From positions 1-36,314 of the forward strand of contig JBKPGF010000033.1 of the NCBI GenBank assembly GCA_046729255.1: a DNA stretch of 36,314 bases, given 5' to 3'. Positions 14,214 through 21,389 of this stretch are shown here, one piece after another; within the stretch, counting starts at the first letter, position 1; each line of letters starts with the position of its first letter. The stretch is from PALSA-612 sp046729255 (lineage in GTDB: Bacteria > Actinomycetota > Thermoleophilia > Gaiellales > Gaiellaceae). The position numbers and the translations under genes are program-made. The notes under the pieces are model-generated. The model worked only from the letters and a program-made list of their open reading frames with translations. It did no database searches and had not been told where the DNA came from.

Positions 14214-14842
14214 GCGACCGCTGGAGCCCATATGCCGAGGCGTATAGGGAGAGCGATGCCCATCGACAAGGGCCCGACCTGGATCTGCTCGTCGAATGGG
14301 CCGAGGGCAAGACCGCGCTCGACGTTGCGACGGGCGGCGGCAACCTTGCGAGGCGATGGCGGGAGGCAGGCTTCGAGGTTGTCACCGTCGACCCCTCGCC
14401 GGGGATGCAGGCCGACGTGCTCGCGCGGGCCGAGGACCTGCCCTTCGCGGATGCCAGCTTCGACACGGTCGGGACGCGGATCGCTCCGCACCACTTCGCC
14501 GACATCGATGCGGCGGTCGGCGAGCTGGCGCGGGTGGCGCGCCTGGTCCTCGTCCTCTCGGACCTGCGCTACCTCGACAAGACGGCCGAGCAGGCCGAAC
14601 GGTTACGCGACCCGACGCACGTCCGTAGTTACTCGGAGCAGGAGTGGCGAAAGCTCTTCGAGCAGGCCGGCCTCGAGGTCGAAGCGGTCCAGCTGCTCGA
14701 CGTGGAGATCGACCTCGAGTCGTGGCTCGCGCGGGCGGGATGTGAAGGCGAAGAGGCCGCAAGAGTCAAGGAGCTGCTCGCGGACCGGATCGAGGACGGC
14801 CGCCTCCAGGTGCCACGCGTCGCCTTGAAAGGACGGAAGTAG
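14210..14842 (+). CDS. Class I SAM-dependent methyltransferase (UbiE/Methyltransf_11 type) between sucC and sucD
   Basis: 210 residues. Motif I is TALDVATGGGNLARRW at about 35-50, the acidic loop after strand 2 is VVTVDPSPGM, motif II-like is RAEDLPFADASFDTV, and the post-core part ends in a helix-rich segment. This is the common small-molecule methyltransferase fold. The substrate is unknown, and residues 4-12 (RWSPYAEAY) resemble the N-terminus of related enzymes. It overlaps sucC by 4 bp and sucD by 1 bp (TAGTG), so it is an integral member of the sucCD transcript. Whether its job is linked to the TCA cycle or it is merely carried along is not visible. Confidence 0.85.
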   Translation: MSDRWSPYAEAYRESDAHRQGPDLDLLVEWAEGKTALDVATGGGNLARRWREAGFEVVTVDPSPGMQADVLARAEDLPFADASFDTVGTRIAPHHFADIDAAVGELARVARLVLVLSDLRYLDKTAEQAERLRDPTHVRSYSEQEWRKLFEQAGLEVEAVQLLDVEIDLESWLARAGCEGEEAARVKELLADRIEDGRLQVPRVALKGRK

Positions 14843-15711
14843 TGGCGATCGTCATCGACAACGAGACGCGGCTCGTCGTCCAGGGCGTCACCGGCCGCGA
14901 AGGCTCGTTCCACACGCTCCGCAACCGCGCGTACGGGACGAATGTCGTCGCCGGCGTCACGCCGGGCAAGGGTGGGGAGGACGTCGAAGGCATCCCGGTG
15001 TTCGACACCGTGGCGGGCGCCGTCGAAGAGGCAGGCGCAAACACGTCTCTGGTCTTCGTTCCCGCGCCGTTTGCCGCCGACGCCCTCTCGGAGGCGGCAG
15101 GCGCGGGCGTCGGCACGATCATCTGCATCACCGAGGGCGTGCCTGCCCACGACATGCTGCAGGTCTACGGCACCGTCCGATCACGCGGCCTGACGATGGT
15201 CGGCCCGAACTGCCCGGGCGCACTCTCGCCCGGCAAGGCGAATGCGGGGATCATCCCCGCCGAGATCTTCTCGGAGGGCGCCGTCGGCCTCGTCTCGCGC
15301 TCGGGCACGCTGACATACCAGATCGGCCACGAGCTGACCCAGCTCGGGCTCGGCAACTCGACCATCGTCGGCATCGGCGGCGATCCCGTCGTCGGCTCGT
15401 CCTTCGTCGACATCCTCGCGAAGTTCGAGGCGGACGAGGAGACGGAGATCGTCGTCATGGTCGGCGAGATCGGCGGCGACGAGGAGGAGAAGGCGGCTCG
15501 CTATGTCCAGGAGCACATGACGAAGCCCGTCGTGTCGTACATCGCGGGCTTCACCGCTCCGCCGGGCAAGACGATGGGCCACGCGGGCGCCATCATCTCC
15601 GGCTCGTCCGGGACCGCCCAGGCGAAGAAGGACGTACTCGAGTCGTCCGGCATCCGCGTCGGGACGACGCCGACCGAGACGGCCCAGCTCGTCGCCGAGA
15701 TCGCCCGCTGA
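14842..15711 (+). CDS. sucD: Succinate--CoA ligase alpha subunit
   Basis: The alpha subunit binds CoA and carries the phospho-histidine. The N-terminal Rossmann CoA-binding part has VQGVTGREGSFHT and the middle GPNCPGALSPG. The active-site histidine is His247 in MGHAGAIISG, followed by SSGTAQAKKDVLE. At 289 residues it is full length. The GTG start overlaps the methyltransferase TAG by one base, with AAGGA about 9 bp upstream. Forms the working heterodimer with SucC despite the inserted gene. Confidence 0.95.
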   Translation: MAIVIDNETRLVVQGVTGREGSFHTLRNRAYGTNVVAGVTPGKGGEDVEGIPVFDTVAGAVEEAGANTSLVFVPAPFAADALSEAAGAGVGTIICITEGVPAHDMLQVYGTVRSRGLTMVGPNCPGALSPGKANAGIIPAEIFSEGAVGLVSRSGTLTYQIGHELTQLGLGNSTIVGIGGDPVVGSSFVDILAKFEADEETEIVVMVGEIGGDEEEKAARYVQEHMTKPVVSYIAGFTAPPGKTMGHAGAIISGSSGTAQAKKDVLESSGIRVGTTPTETAQLVAEIAR

Positions 15712-15732
15712 ACCGCTAGCTACGTGCGGCTC

Positions 15733-15738
15733 TAGACT
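15733..15738 (+). promoter_or_regulatory. Probable leaderless -10 box of the aminotransferase gene
   Basis: TAGACT, 6 bp before the ATG at 15745; no Shine-Dalgarno site in the gap. -35 not convincing. Confidence 0.5.
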
Positions 15739-15744
15739 GGCTCC

Positions 15745-16830
15745 ATGCCGACGATCTCGCTCGCGCGCGGCATTCCGGCCTCCGTCTGCCTGCCCGTCAG
15801 GGAGCTCGCCGACTGCGCCCGGGCCGTGTTCGAGCGGGACGGCGAGACGGCGCTGAACTACGGGCCGGCCGGCGGCTACGGGCCGCTGCGCGAGTGGCTG
15901 GCCGATCGTCACCGCGTGTCGGCCGGCCAGATCATGCTCACGAACGGTTCCCTCCAGGGGCTCGACCTCGTCATCGGCCGTCACGCGACCGAGCGGCGCC
16001 TCATCGTCGAGGCGCCGACCTACGACCGGGCGCTCCACGTCGGTGCACGGCGTGGCGTCGACGTTGCCGCCGTGGCCCACGACCAGGAGGGAATCGACCC
16101 GGACGCGCTCACGGGCGAGCTCGCCCGCGATCCTCGTCCGGCGCTCCTCTACCTACTGCCGACCTTCCAGAACCCGACCGGTCGCACCCTCACGGTGGAG
16201 CGCCGCCAAGGGCTGCTCGAGCTGGCCGAGGCGCATGACCTCCTGATCCTCGAGGACGATCCGTACCGGCTCGTGCGGTTCGAGGGCGACCACGTGCCTA
16301 CGCTCCACGAGCTGGCGGAAGGGCGAGGTGTCATCTACTCCTCGTCGTTCTCGAAGATCGTTGCGCCGGGACTGCGCGTGGGCTACCTCGTGCTGCCGGA
16401 GTCGCTGGCGGGCGAGCTCGAGGCCACCGCGGCGAGCACCTATCTGTCGCCGGCGTTCTCGACGCAGGCGATCATCTTCGAGTTTCTGCACCGGGGCCTG
16501 CTCGAGCCCAACGTCGAGCGGGTGTCGAGCCTCCTGCGCGACCGCCGCGACGCAATGCTGCGCGCGCTCGAGCGCGATCTTCCGGAAGCCTCGTGGAGCA
16601 CCCCGGAGGGCGGCTACTTCCTGTGGCTCGAGCTCCCGAACGAGACCGATGCGCGCGAGACGTTGGCTGCCGTGACGGAGGCGGGTGTGACGTTCGTCCC
16701 CGGTGACGACTTCTTCCTGCTGCCCGAAGAGGGTCGCAGTGCGGCGCGGCTAGCCTTCAGCTTCGCGTCACCGAGCGAGATCGACGAAGGCGTGTCGCGG
16801 CTGGCGGGCGTTTGCGCCGCCGCTGTCTAG
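15745..16830 (+). CDS. PLP-dependent aminotransferase class I/II (2-aminoadipate/MocR-type domain)
   Basis: 361 residues. It has LNYGPAGGYGPLREWLADR, the cofactor-stacking Tyr in APTYDRAL, PTFQNPTGRTLT, the acidic pair in LEDDPYRLVRF, and the PLP lysine Lys204 in SSFSKIVAPGLRVGY. The C-terminal part has PEGGYFLWLELP and a final ARLAFSFASPSEI. This is the stand-alone aminotransferase domain resembling LysN/2-aminoadipate transaminase and the MocR regulators, but without the winged-helix DNA-binding part. Amino donor and acceptor cannot be told. It stands alone between sucD and the structured element that begins 3 bp after its stop. Confidence 0.88.
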   Translation: MPTISLARGIPASVCLPVRELADCARAVFERDGETALNYGPAGGYGPLREWLADRHRVSAGQIMLTNGSLQGLDLVIGRHATERRLIVEAPTYDRALHVGARRGVDVAAVAHDQEGIDPDALTGELARDPRPALLYLLPTFQNPTGRTLTVERRQGLLELAEAHDLLILEDDPYRLVRFEGDHVPTLHELAEGRGVIYSSSFSKIVAPGLRVGYLVLPESLAGELEATAASTYLSPAFSTQAIIFEFLHRGLLEPNVERVSSLLRDRRDAMLRALERDLPEASWSTPEGGYFLWLELPNETDARETLAAVTEAGVTFVPGDDFFLLPEEGRSAARLAFSFASPSEIDEGVSRLAGVCAAAV

Positions 16831-16833
16831 GGG

Positions 16834-16988
16834 GTCTGGCGGAACGGTGCTCGTCGCCAGGGCGCTCCGGGCGTCGCGCAGCAAGGACGCAGGGAGCCCG
16901 CGTACTGACTGAAGTACGTGGGCGACCGAGGACACCGCTGCGCGGCGATCCGGTGCTTTCTGGCGACACAGTCACTGTTTCGCCAGAC
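16834..16988 (+). repeat. Structured rod-like element, copy 1
   Basis: A 155-nt stretch that folds end to end. Outer helix: GTCTGGCGGAAC/GTTTCGCCAGAC (12 pairs, one G-T), then GTCGCCAG (16853-16860)/CTGGCGAC (16960-16967). Inner helices: CCGG/CCGG, then an 11-bp stem 16872-16882/16937-16947. An internal loop of AAGGACGCAGGGA (16883-16895) against GACCGAGGACACC (16924-16936) follows, and an apical helix GCCCGCGTAC/GTACGTGGGC with an 8-nt loop. Copy 2 at 19139-19302 keeps the loop and apical sequences and replaces the flanking stems with different but still paired bases. It may act as an RNA, a terminator or an interspersed repeat. It follows the aminotransferase stop directly. Confidence 0.75.
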
Positions 16989-16995
16989 TCTCCTA

Positions 16996-17196
16996 CTAGG
17001 CAGCCGCGGCTTTCAACTGCCTGCGAACGACCTCGGCCAGAGGCTTCCGTGGCAGCCGCACCGGCTCCTGGTGCGCGAAAGGCTGGCTCGTGTAGGGCCG
17101 GAACGTCGGGCACGCCTCGCTGAGCTGCAGCGCGCACAGGTCGGCGCGGCGAAAATAGCAGTTCTTGCAACACACACTAATAGAGTTGATTTCCAT
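16996..17196 (-). CDS. Small Cys-rich protein (66 aa), putative metal-binding
   Basis: The ATG follows directly on AGGGGAG. The protein opens with MEINSISVCCKNCYFRRADL and has four cysteines spaced C10-x2-C13-x7-C21-x7-C29, with CALQLSEACPTFRP around the last two. The tail is basic (RLPRKPLAEVVRRQLK). The CxxCYF...CAL...CxTFRP pattern resembles small actinobacterial proteins of unknown function that I recall; zinc or Fe-S binding is inferred. A promoter-like TTGCAT-N16-TAGTAT sits upstream. The DNA here is less GC-rich than the surroundings. It ends 8 bp from the structured element. Confidence 0.65.
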   Translation of the reverse strand: MEINSISVCCKNCYFRRADLCALQLSEACPTFRPYTSQPFAHQEPVRLPRKPLAEVVRRQLKAAAA

Positions 17197-17233
17197 CTCC
17201 CCTGCTCTGCTGCCTCAGGCGGGACAAGACCGG

Positions 17234-17261
17234 ATACTAGGGATCCTCGTCCCTGATGCAA
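17234..17261 (-). promoter_or_regulatory. Probable promoter of the small Cys-rich protein
   Basis: On the minus strand TTGCAT (17256-17261) and TAGTAT (17234-17239) are 16 bp apart. Transcription would start near 17227, giving a leader of about 30 nt with AGGGGAG at its end. Confidence 0.5.
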
Positions 17262-17311
17262 AGAGGGTGCGCCACGGACTTCCCGCTATTTCCGGCGTAT
17301 TTGGAAAACGC

Positions 17312-17339
17312 ATGGGACAGGATTAATCCTGTCCCCCAT
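17312..17339. terminator. Perfect palindrome downstream of the PDZ-Lon gene
   Basis: A 22-bp perfect palindrome (17314-17335, half-site GGGACAGGATT) extended by ATG/CAT with two unpaired C. It lies 24 bp beyond the stop of the minus-strand protease gene, in an AT-richer patch, so it may end that transcript. It shares the GGGACAG core with the palindromes near 22990 and 33320. Confidence 0.5.
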
Positions 17340-17362
17340 CCAGTCTCCTCAGCCGGATCGGT

Positions 17363-18364
17363 TTACTGCAGTTTCGAAAGGCGCCTGACGGCCTGTTGCA
17401 CGGACGTCACGGGGACGATCGTCAGGCCGCCGGCGTACTGTCTCGCCTCCGCGGCGTTCTCGACCGGGACGAGGAAGACGTCGACGCCGGCCTGCCGAGC
17501 GCCGAACGTCTTCTGCTTGATTCCGCCGATCCGGAGCACCGAGCCGTCGAGCGTCAGCTCGCCGGTGGCGGCGACCTTCCTCCCGTGGTCGACGTCCCGT
17601 CCGAGCTTCTCCATCACGTCGAGGGCGAATGCGAGACCTGCCGATGGGCCGCCGATATTGCCGGCGTCGATCGACACGTCGATGGGCAGCCTGATGTCCG
17701 CGGCCTGCTCGACGAGCACGCCGATCACCGACCGGGAGGCGTCCTCCGGGTTGGGCGCCGTCGTCAGCTGAACCTTCCGCCTGCCCTTCGAGTGCGTCAG
17801 CGTCAGGGTTACGTTCGAACCGGGCTTCTTCTCCGAGATGAGTCGCTGAAGATCGACTGTCGAGCGAACGGGCTTTCCGTCGACGGCCACGATCACCTCA
17901 CCGGGGGCAAGCTTGCCGGCCGCCGGCAGGTCCCTGAAGATGCTCGCCACGAACGCGCCGTTCACGCGCACCTTCACGTCGTATCCCAGCTCCCGAAGCG
18001 CCACCGCCGCGGCGATCTCCTGCGAACGCGCCATTTGGCCGAGGTCGGCCTGGCGGCGCACCGACTCGGCGATGCCGTGCGGGTTTACGCGATCCTCCGG
18101 CACAAGGGTCGCGCCGTCGCGAATGCCGGGGAAGATGCTTTCCGCCAGTGACGCGCGTCGCTGGATGAGGTCGACGAAATACATGCCGTCCCTCCCGCCG
18201 CCGCGCTTCGGCTTCGAGACGGAGACGAGCGGCGCCACCGGGTGCGCCTCGTCCGGCAGCAGCAGGTAGTCGTCGGACGGAGCGAGCCAGAGCACGCCGA
18301 ACGTGATGACGGCGAGCACGGCCCCTGCGATGAGCAGCCGCCCCGGACTCAACAGACGCCGCAC
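17363..18364 (-). CDS. Membrane-anchored PDZ and Lon-type (S16) serine protease
   Basis: 333 residues: one N-terminal membrane helix (about 10-30, LLIAGAVLAVITFGVLWL), an extracytoplasmic region, a PDZ domain (AGKLAPGEVIVAVDGKPV and the following strands) and a C-terminal Lon proteolytic domain. The catalytic dyad is Ser241 in GGPSAGLAFALDV and Lys283 in GGIKQKTFGAR. The 42-residue spacing is close to that of Lon (679/722 in E. coli). No AAA+ domain, as in the YlbL family. It probably cleaves a membrane or exported substrate. The GTG start overlaps the SDR stop (TAGTG), so it is the second gene of that operon. Confidence 0.9.
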   Translation of the reverse strand: MRRLLSPGRLLIAGAVLAVITFGVLWLAPSDDYLLLPDEAHPVAPLVSVSKPKRGGGRDGMYFVDLIQRRASLAESIFPGIRDGATLVPEDRVNPHGIAESVRRQADLGQMARSQEIAAAVALRELGYDVKVRVNGAFVASIFRDLPAAGKLAPGEVIVAVDGKPVRSTVDLQRLISEKKPGSNVTLTLTHSKGRRKVQLTTAPNPEDASRSVIGVLVEQAADIRLPIDVSIDAGNIGGPSAGLAFALDVMEKLGRDVDHGRKVAATGELTLDGSVLRIGGIKQKTFGARQAGVDVFLVPVENAAEARQYAGGLTIVPVTSVQQAVRRLSKLQ

Positions 18365-19107
18365 TACAACAAAGAGCGGAGCAACCCGCCGTCGACGGGA
18401 ATCGTCGTGCCGCTGATGTAGCCGCCGCGATCGGAGCAGAGGAACGCCACGAGATCGCCGAGCTCGCGCGGCGTGCCCAGCCGCCGCAGCGGGATCGTCG
18501 CGAGGTCGGCCTCGGTAGGGCCGTCCGGATAGACCTCGAGCAGCCGGTCGGTGTCGATTCGACCCGGCGCGATGCAGTTGACCGTGACCCCTTTCGGCCC
18601 CAGCTCGCGCGCGAGCGTCTTCGACCAGCCGACGACGCCTGGTCGCACGGTGTTCGAGAGCGCGAGGTTGTCGACCGGCTCTCTCACCGTGCTGGAGGTG
18701 ATGTTGACGATGCGGCCGTGCCCCGACCGCTCCAGGTGGGCGCGGCAGAGCGCGGTGAGGCGCACGGCGGAGACGAGCATGAGCTGCACGGCGGCCTCGA
18801 TCGACTCTTCGTCCATCTCGAGCGCGGTCGTCCGAGGTGGGCCTCCGGAGTTGTTGACGACGATGTCGACGCCGCCGAAGGCCTCGAGCGTTCGCTCGAC
18901 GAGCCGCTCGAGGTCGGCCGGCACGCTGACGTCGCCCCGGACGGCAAGACCTCCGAGCCGCTCCGCCTCGCGCTCGAGAACGTCGCGTCGCCGAGCGAAC
19001 ATGGCGACGTTCGCACCTTCCTCCGCGAGGGACTCGGCGATGCCGAGCCCGATGCCGGCGGACGCGCCGCAGACAATCGCAGTGCGGCCTTTCAGTTCGA
19101 GATCCAC
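18364..19107 (-). CDS. SDR-family oxidoreductase with atypical active site
   Basis: Rossmann-fold short-chain dehydrogenase of 247 residues. NAD(P)-binding GASAGIG, VRGDVSVPADL, NNSGGP (for NNAG), the conserved Ser region IVNITSSTV, and the C-terminal SGTTIPVDGG are all present. The usual YxxxK is not: the aligned segment reads LALSNTVRPGVVG, with no Tyr or Lys. Some SDR subfamilies with SNxxRxG are known to me, so this is probably a functional variant rather than a wreck. The GTG 19107 start gives VDLELKGRTAIVCGAS; a longer frame to 19248 runs into the structured element. Confidence 0.87.
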   Translation of the reverse strand: MDLELKGRTAIVCGASAGIGLGIAESLAEEGANVAMFARRRDVLEREAERLGGLAVRGDVSVPADLERLVERTLEAFGGVDIVVNNSGGPPRTTALEMDEESIEAAVQLMLVSAVRLTALCRAHLERSGHGRIVNITSSTVREPVDNLALSNTVRPGVVGWSKTLARELGPKGVTVNCIAPGRIDTDRLLEVYPDGPTEADLATIPLRRLGTPRELGDLVAFLCSDRGGYISGTTIPVDGGLLRSLL

Positions 19108-19113
19108 GGAGCG

Positions 19114-19119
19114 AGCGTA
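19114..19119 (-). promoter_or_regulatory. Probable leaderless -10 box of the SDR-protease operon
   Basis: TACGCT on the minus strand, 6 bp before the GTG at 19107, with no Shine-Dalgarno site. Confidence 0.5.
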
Positions 19120-19138
19120 GCTGGCGCGAGGTGGGAGG

Positions 19139-19302
19139 GCCTGGGGGAACGTCACTCGCCGTCGTGACGCGCTGGTGGTTCCGAGGCAAGGACGCAGGGA
19201 GCCCGCGTACCCGCAGCCGGCGGAGCGTACGTGGGCGACTGAGGACACAGCCTCGGGGCGCTCCAGCGCGTCAAGGACGGCTCAGTGGATGTTCCGCCAG
19301 GC
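19139..19302 (+). repeat. Structured rod-like element, copy 2
   Basis: A 164-nt fold: outer helix GCCTGGGGGAAC/GTTCCGCCAGGC (one mismatch), CACT/AGTG, GCCGTC (19158-19163)/GACGGC (19276-19281), GACGCGCTGG (19166-19175)/CCAGCGCGTC (19263-19272), CCGAGGC (19181-19187)/GCCTCGG (19250-19256). The internal loop is AAGGACGCAGGGA (19188-19200) against GACTGAGGACACA (19237-19249). The apical helix GCCCGCGTAC/GTACGTGGGC is capped by an extra hairpin CCGC/GCGG. The left loop strand and both apical strands are identical to copy 1, and the other stems differ but pair. It lies between the ends of the mdh and SDR units and ends 14 bp from the mdh stop. Confidence 0.75.
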
Positions 19303-19316
19303 TCTCCTGTCGGACG

Positions 19317-20243
19317 CTACTTGTGAGTTAAGACGCCGACGACGTCGCGCACTGCAGCGGCGGACTCGCGCAGCGCTTTCTTCTCCTCGGCGGAGAGGCG
19401 GAGCTTCACGATCTCCTCGATGCCGGACGCGCCGAGCATCACCGGCACGCCCATGTACAGGCCTTTGATCCCGTATTCGCCCTCGAGGAGCGCGGTACAG
19501 GGAAGGATCCGCTTCTCGTCGAGCAGGATGGCGTCCACCATCTGCGCCGCGGCCGCGCCGGGCGCGTGCCACGCCGATGTGCCGAGGAGGTTGACGATCT
19601 CGCCACCGCCGACGCGCGTGCGCTGTACGAGCTTCGCGATCCGTGCCTTCGAGACGAGCTCCGTGAGCGGGACGCTGCCGACGGTCGTCGCGGACACGAC
19701 GGGAACCATCTGATCGCCGTGGCCGCCGAGCACCATTGTCTGCACGTCCTTGATCGACGCTCCCGTCTCCCACGCGATGAACGCGCGGAAGCGGGCGGTG
19801 TCGAGGATGCCGGCCATGCCGAAGACGCGCTCGCGGGGCAGCTTCGAGATCGCCTTCGCCACGTGGCACATTGCGTCGAGCGGGTTCGAGACGACGACGA
19901 CAGTGGCCTTGGGCGAGCGCCTGACCGCGTCTCTCGTGACCGCGGCGACGATCGCCTCGTTCGTGGTCACGAGATCGTCGCGGCTCATGCCCGGCGCGCG
20001 CGGCTTGCCGGCGGTGACGACGATGACGTCGGAGCCGGCGGTCTCCTCGTAGCTGTTCGCGCCGGTGATGTTCGGCTCGTACGAGAGCACGGCCGCCGCC
20101 TGGTTCATGTCCAGCGCCTTGCCCTGTGGGAAGTTCGGGATGATGTCGACGAGGACGACGTCGGCGTAGTCGCGCCGTGCGACCTCCTGCGCGCATGTGG
20201 CGCCGACGTTGCCGGCGCCGATGACGGTGACCTTCCGCCTCAC
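19317..20243 (-). CDS. mdh: Malate dehydrogenase (LDH-like type)
   Basis: Oxidises malate to oxaloacetate with NAD. 308 residues: GAGNVGATCAQ dinucleotide motif near the N-terminus, the mobile loop VTAGKPRAPGMSRDDL with Arg in the specificity region (MDH rather than LDH), NPLDAM, and the catalytic GGHGDQMVP histidine. The GTG start overlaps the icd stop as GTGA, so the two are coupled. A frame that seems to fuse it with upstream sequence is only the icd gene read in another frame. Confidence 0.94.
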   Translation of the reverse strand: MRRKVTVIGAGNVGATCAQEVARRDYADVVLVDIIPNFPQGKALDMNQAAAVLSYEPNITGANSYEETAGSDVIVVTAGKPRAPGMSRDDLVTTNEAIVAAVTRDAVRRSPKATVVVVSNPLDAMCHVAKAISKLPRERVFGMAGILDTARFRAFIAWETGASIKDVQTMVLGGHGDQMVPVVSATTVGSVPLTELVSKARIAKLVQRTRVGGGEIVNLLGTSAWHAPGAAAAQMVDAILLDEKRILPCTALLEGEYGIKGLYMGVPVMLGASGIEEIVKLRLSAEEKKALRESAAAVRDVVGVLTHK

Positions 20244-21334
20244 GCGACGAGTGCGCCGAGTTTGTCGATGATCGCGTCGGCAACCTCGCTCGTGCCGACG
20301 GCGGTCGGATCGTCGCGCGTGGGCTTCATGTCGTACGTGAGGCTGTGCCCCTCGGCGATGACCGCCGCGACGGCGGCCTCGAGACGGGCGGCGGCGCCCG
20401 GCTCGCCCAGGTGCTCGAGCATGAGCTTCCCGGAGAGGATCATCGCGATCGGGTTCACGCGGTTCTGGCCGCGGTACTTGGGCGCCGACCCGTGCGTCGC
20501 CTCGAAGACCGCTGCATCCGGGCCGATGTTCGCGCCCGGCGCGACGCCGAGGCCGCCGACGAGCCCCGCGGCGAGGTCGGAGACGATGTCGCCGTAGAGG
20601 TTCGGCGTCACGAGGACGTCGTACTCCTCCGGCCTCTGGACGAGGCCCATGCACAGGGCGTCGACGAGATTCTCGCGCGGCTCGATGTCCGAGTACTCCG
20701 GGGCGACGTGCCGGAAGACCTCGAGGAACAACCCGTCCGTGTGCTTCATGATGTTCGCCTTCGTGATGCAGTGAACGGCGCGGCGGGCCTGCGCCCGCGC
20801 GTAGTCGAAGGCGAAGCGGATGATCCGTTCGGACGCCTCGGGGCTCATGGGCTTGATCGAGAGGCCGGACTTCGGCGAGATCTGCTTCGGCTGCAACTGG
20901 CCGAGCGTCTCGATGAGGTCCTGCGTCGCCTCGCCTCCCGACTCGAACTCGATTCCCGCGTAGAGGTCCTCGGTGTTCTCGCGGACGATGACGACGTCGA
21001 CGGCCTCGTACCGCGTGCGCACGCCGGGGTATGTCTTGCACGGCCGCAGGCACGCGTAGAGCCCGAGCTCGTGCCGGAGTGCGACGTTGACGGAGCGGAA
21101 TCCCGTGCCGATGGGCGTCGTGATCGGCCCCTTCAGCGCGACGCCGGTGTCGCGGATCGACGCGAGCGTCTCCTCCGGTAGCGGGTTACCGTCGTGTGCC
21201 TGCATGACGTCGGCACCGGCCTCGTGGACCTCCCAGTCGAAGCCGACACCGGTTGCCTCGAGGACGCGTCGCGTCGCCTCGGTCAGCTCGGGCCCCGTGC
21301 CGTCGCCAGGTATGAGGGTGACTCGGTGGGCCAC
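20240..21334 (-). CDS. icd: Isocitrate dehydrogenase, beta-decarboxylating dehydrogenase family
   Basis: Converts isocitrate to 2-oxoglutarate and CO2. 364 residues: LIPGDGTGPELTEATRRV, the substrate loop TTPIGTGFRSVNVALRHEL, LYACLRPCKTYPGV, VIVRENTEDLYAGIE, the Lys in ITKANIMKHTDG, and the metal-binding TPNLYGDIVSDL. RSxNVALR and PGVRTRYE favour isocitrate over isopropylmalate. The cofactor segment HGSAPKYRGQNRVNP has Lys-Tyr as in NADP-specific E. coli Icd, but the later partner residues do not match, so NAD or NADP is open. GTG start; first gene of icd-mdh, divergent from gltA. Confidence 0.9.
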   Translation of the reverse strand: MAHRVTLIPGDGTGPELTEATRRVLEATGVGFDWEVHEAGADVMQAHDGNPLPEETLASIRDTGVALKGPITTPIGTGFRSVNVALRHELGLYACLRPCKTYPGVRTRYEAVDVVIVRENTEDLYAGIEFESGGEATQDLIETLGQLQPKQISPKSGLSIKPMSPEASERIIRFAFDYARAQARRAVHCITKANIMKHTDGLFLEVFRHVAPEYSDIEPRENLVDALCMGLVQRPEEYDVLVTPNLYGDIVSDLAAGLVGGLGVAPGANIGPDAAVFEATHGSAPKYRGQNRVNPIAMILSGKLMLEHLGEPGAAARLEAAVAAVIAEGHSLTYDMKPTRDDPTAVGTSEVADAIIDKLGALVA

Positions 21335-21341
21335 GGGCTCG

Positions 21342-21347
21342 ACTCTA
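21342..21347 (-). promoter_or_regulatory. Probable leaderless -10 box of icd-mdh
   Basis: TAGAGT on the minus strand, 7 bp before the GTG at 21334. The gltA -10 box on the plus strand begins 29 bp away, so both TCA units fire from one 55-bp interval. Confidence 0.55.
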
Positions 21348-21375
21348 GCCGAGTCCCATGGCAGCAGGCCTGAGG

Positions 21376-21381
21376 TAGATT
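21376..21381 (+). promoter_or_regulatory. Probable leaderless -10 box of gltA
   Basis: TAGATT, 8 bp before the ATG at 21390. Another ATG at 21383 is out of frame and overlaps the expected start site of transcription. Confidence 0.5.
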
Positions 21382-21389
21382 CATGCTCG

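Noticed and set aside
16834..16988. Element 1 as a tRNA, rRNA fragment or IS end
   Set aside because: No cloverleaf, no rRNA signature, no transposase in or near it. Copy 2 differs in its stems, unlike a recent transposon.
17256..17771. A 171-residue plus-strand frame starting near the palindrome
   Set aside because: Mostly antisense to the Lon domain, Ser/Pro/Thr-rich and without motifs.
19317..21053. An apparent fusion upstream of malate dehydrogenase
   Set aside because: The extra part is icd read in the wrong frame. The real mdh starts at GTG 20243 with a GTGA overlap.
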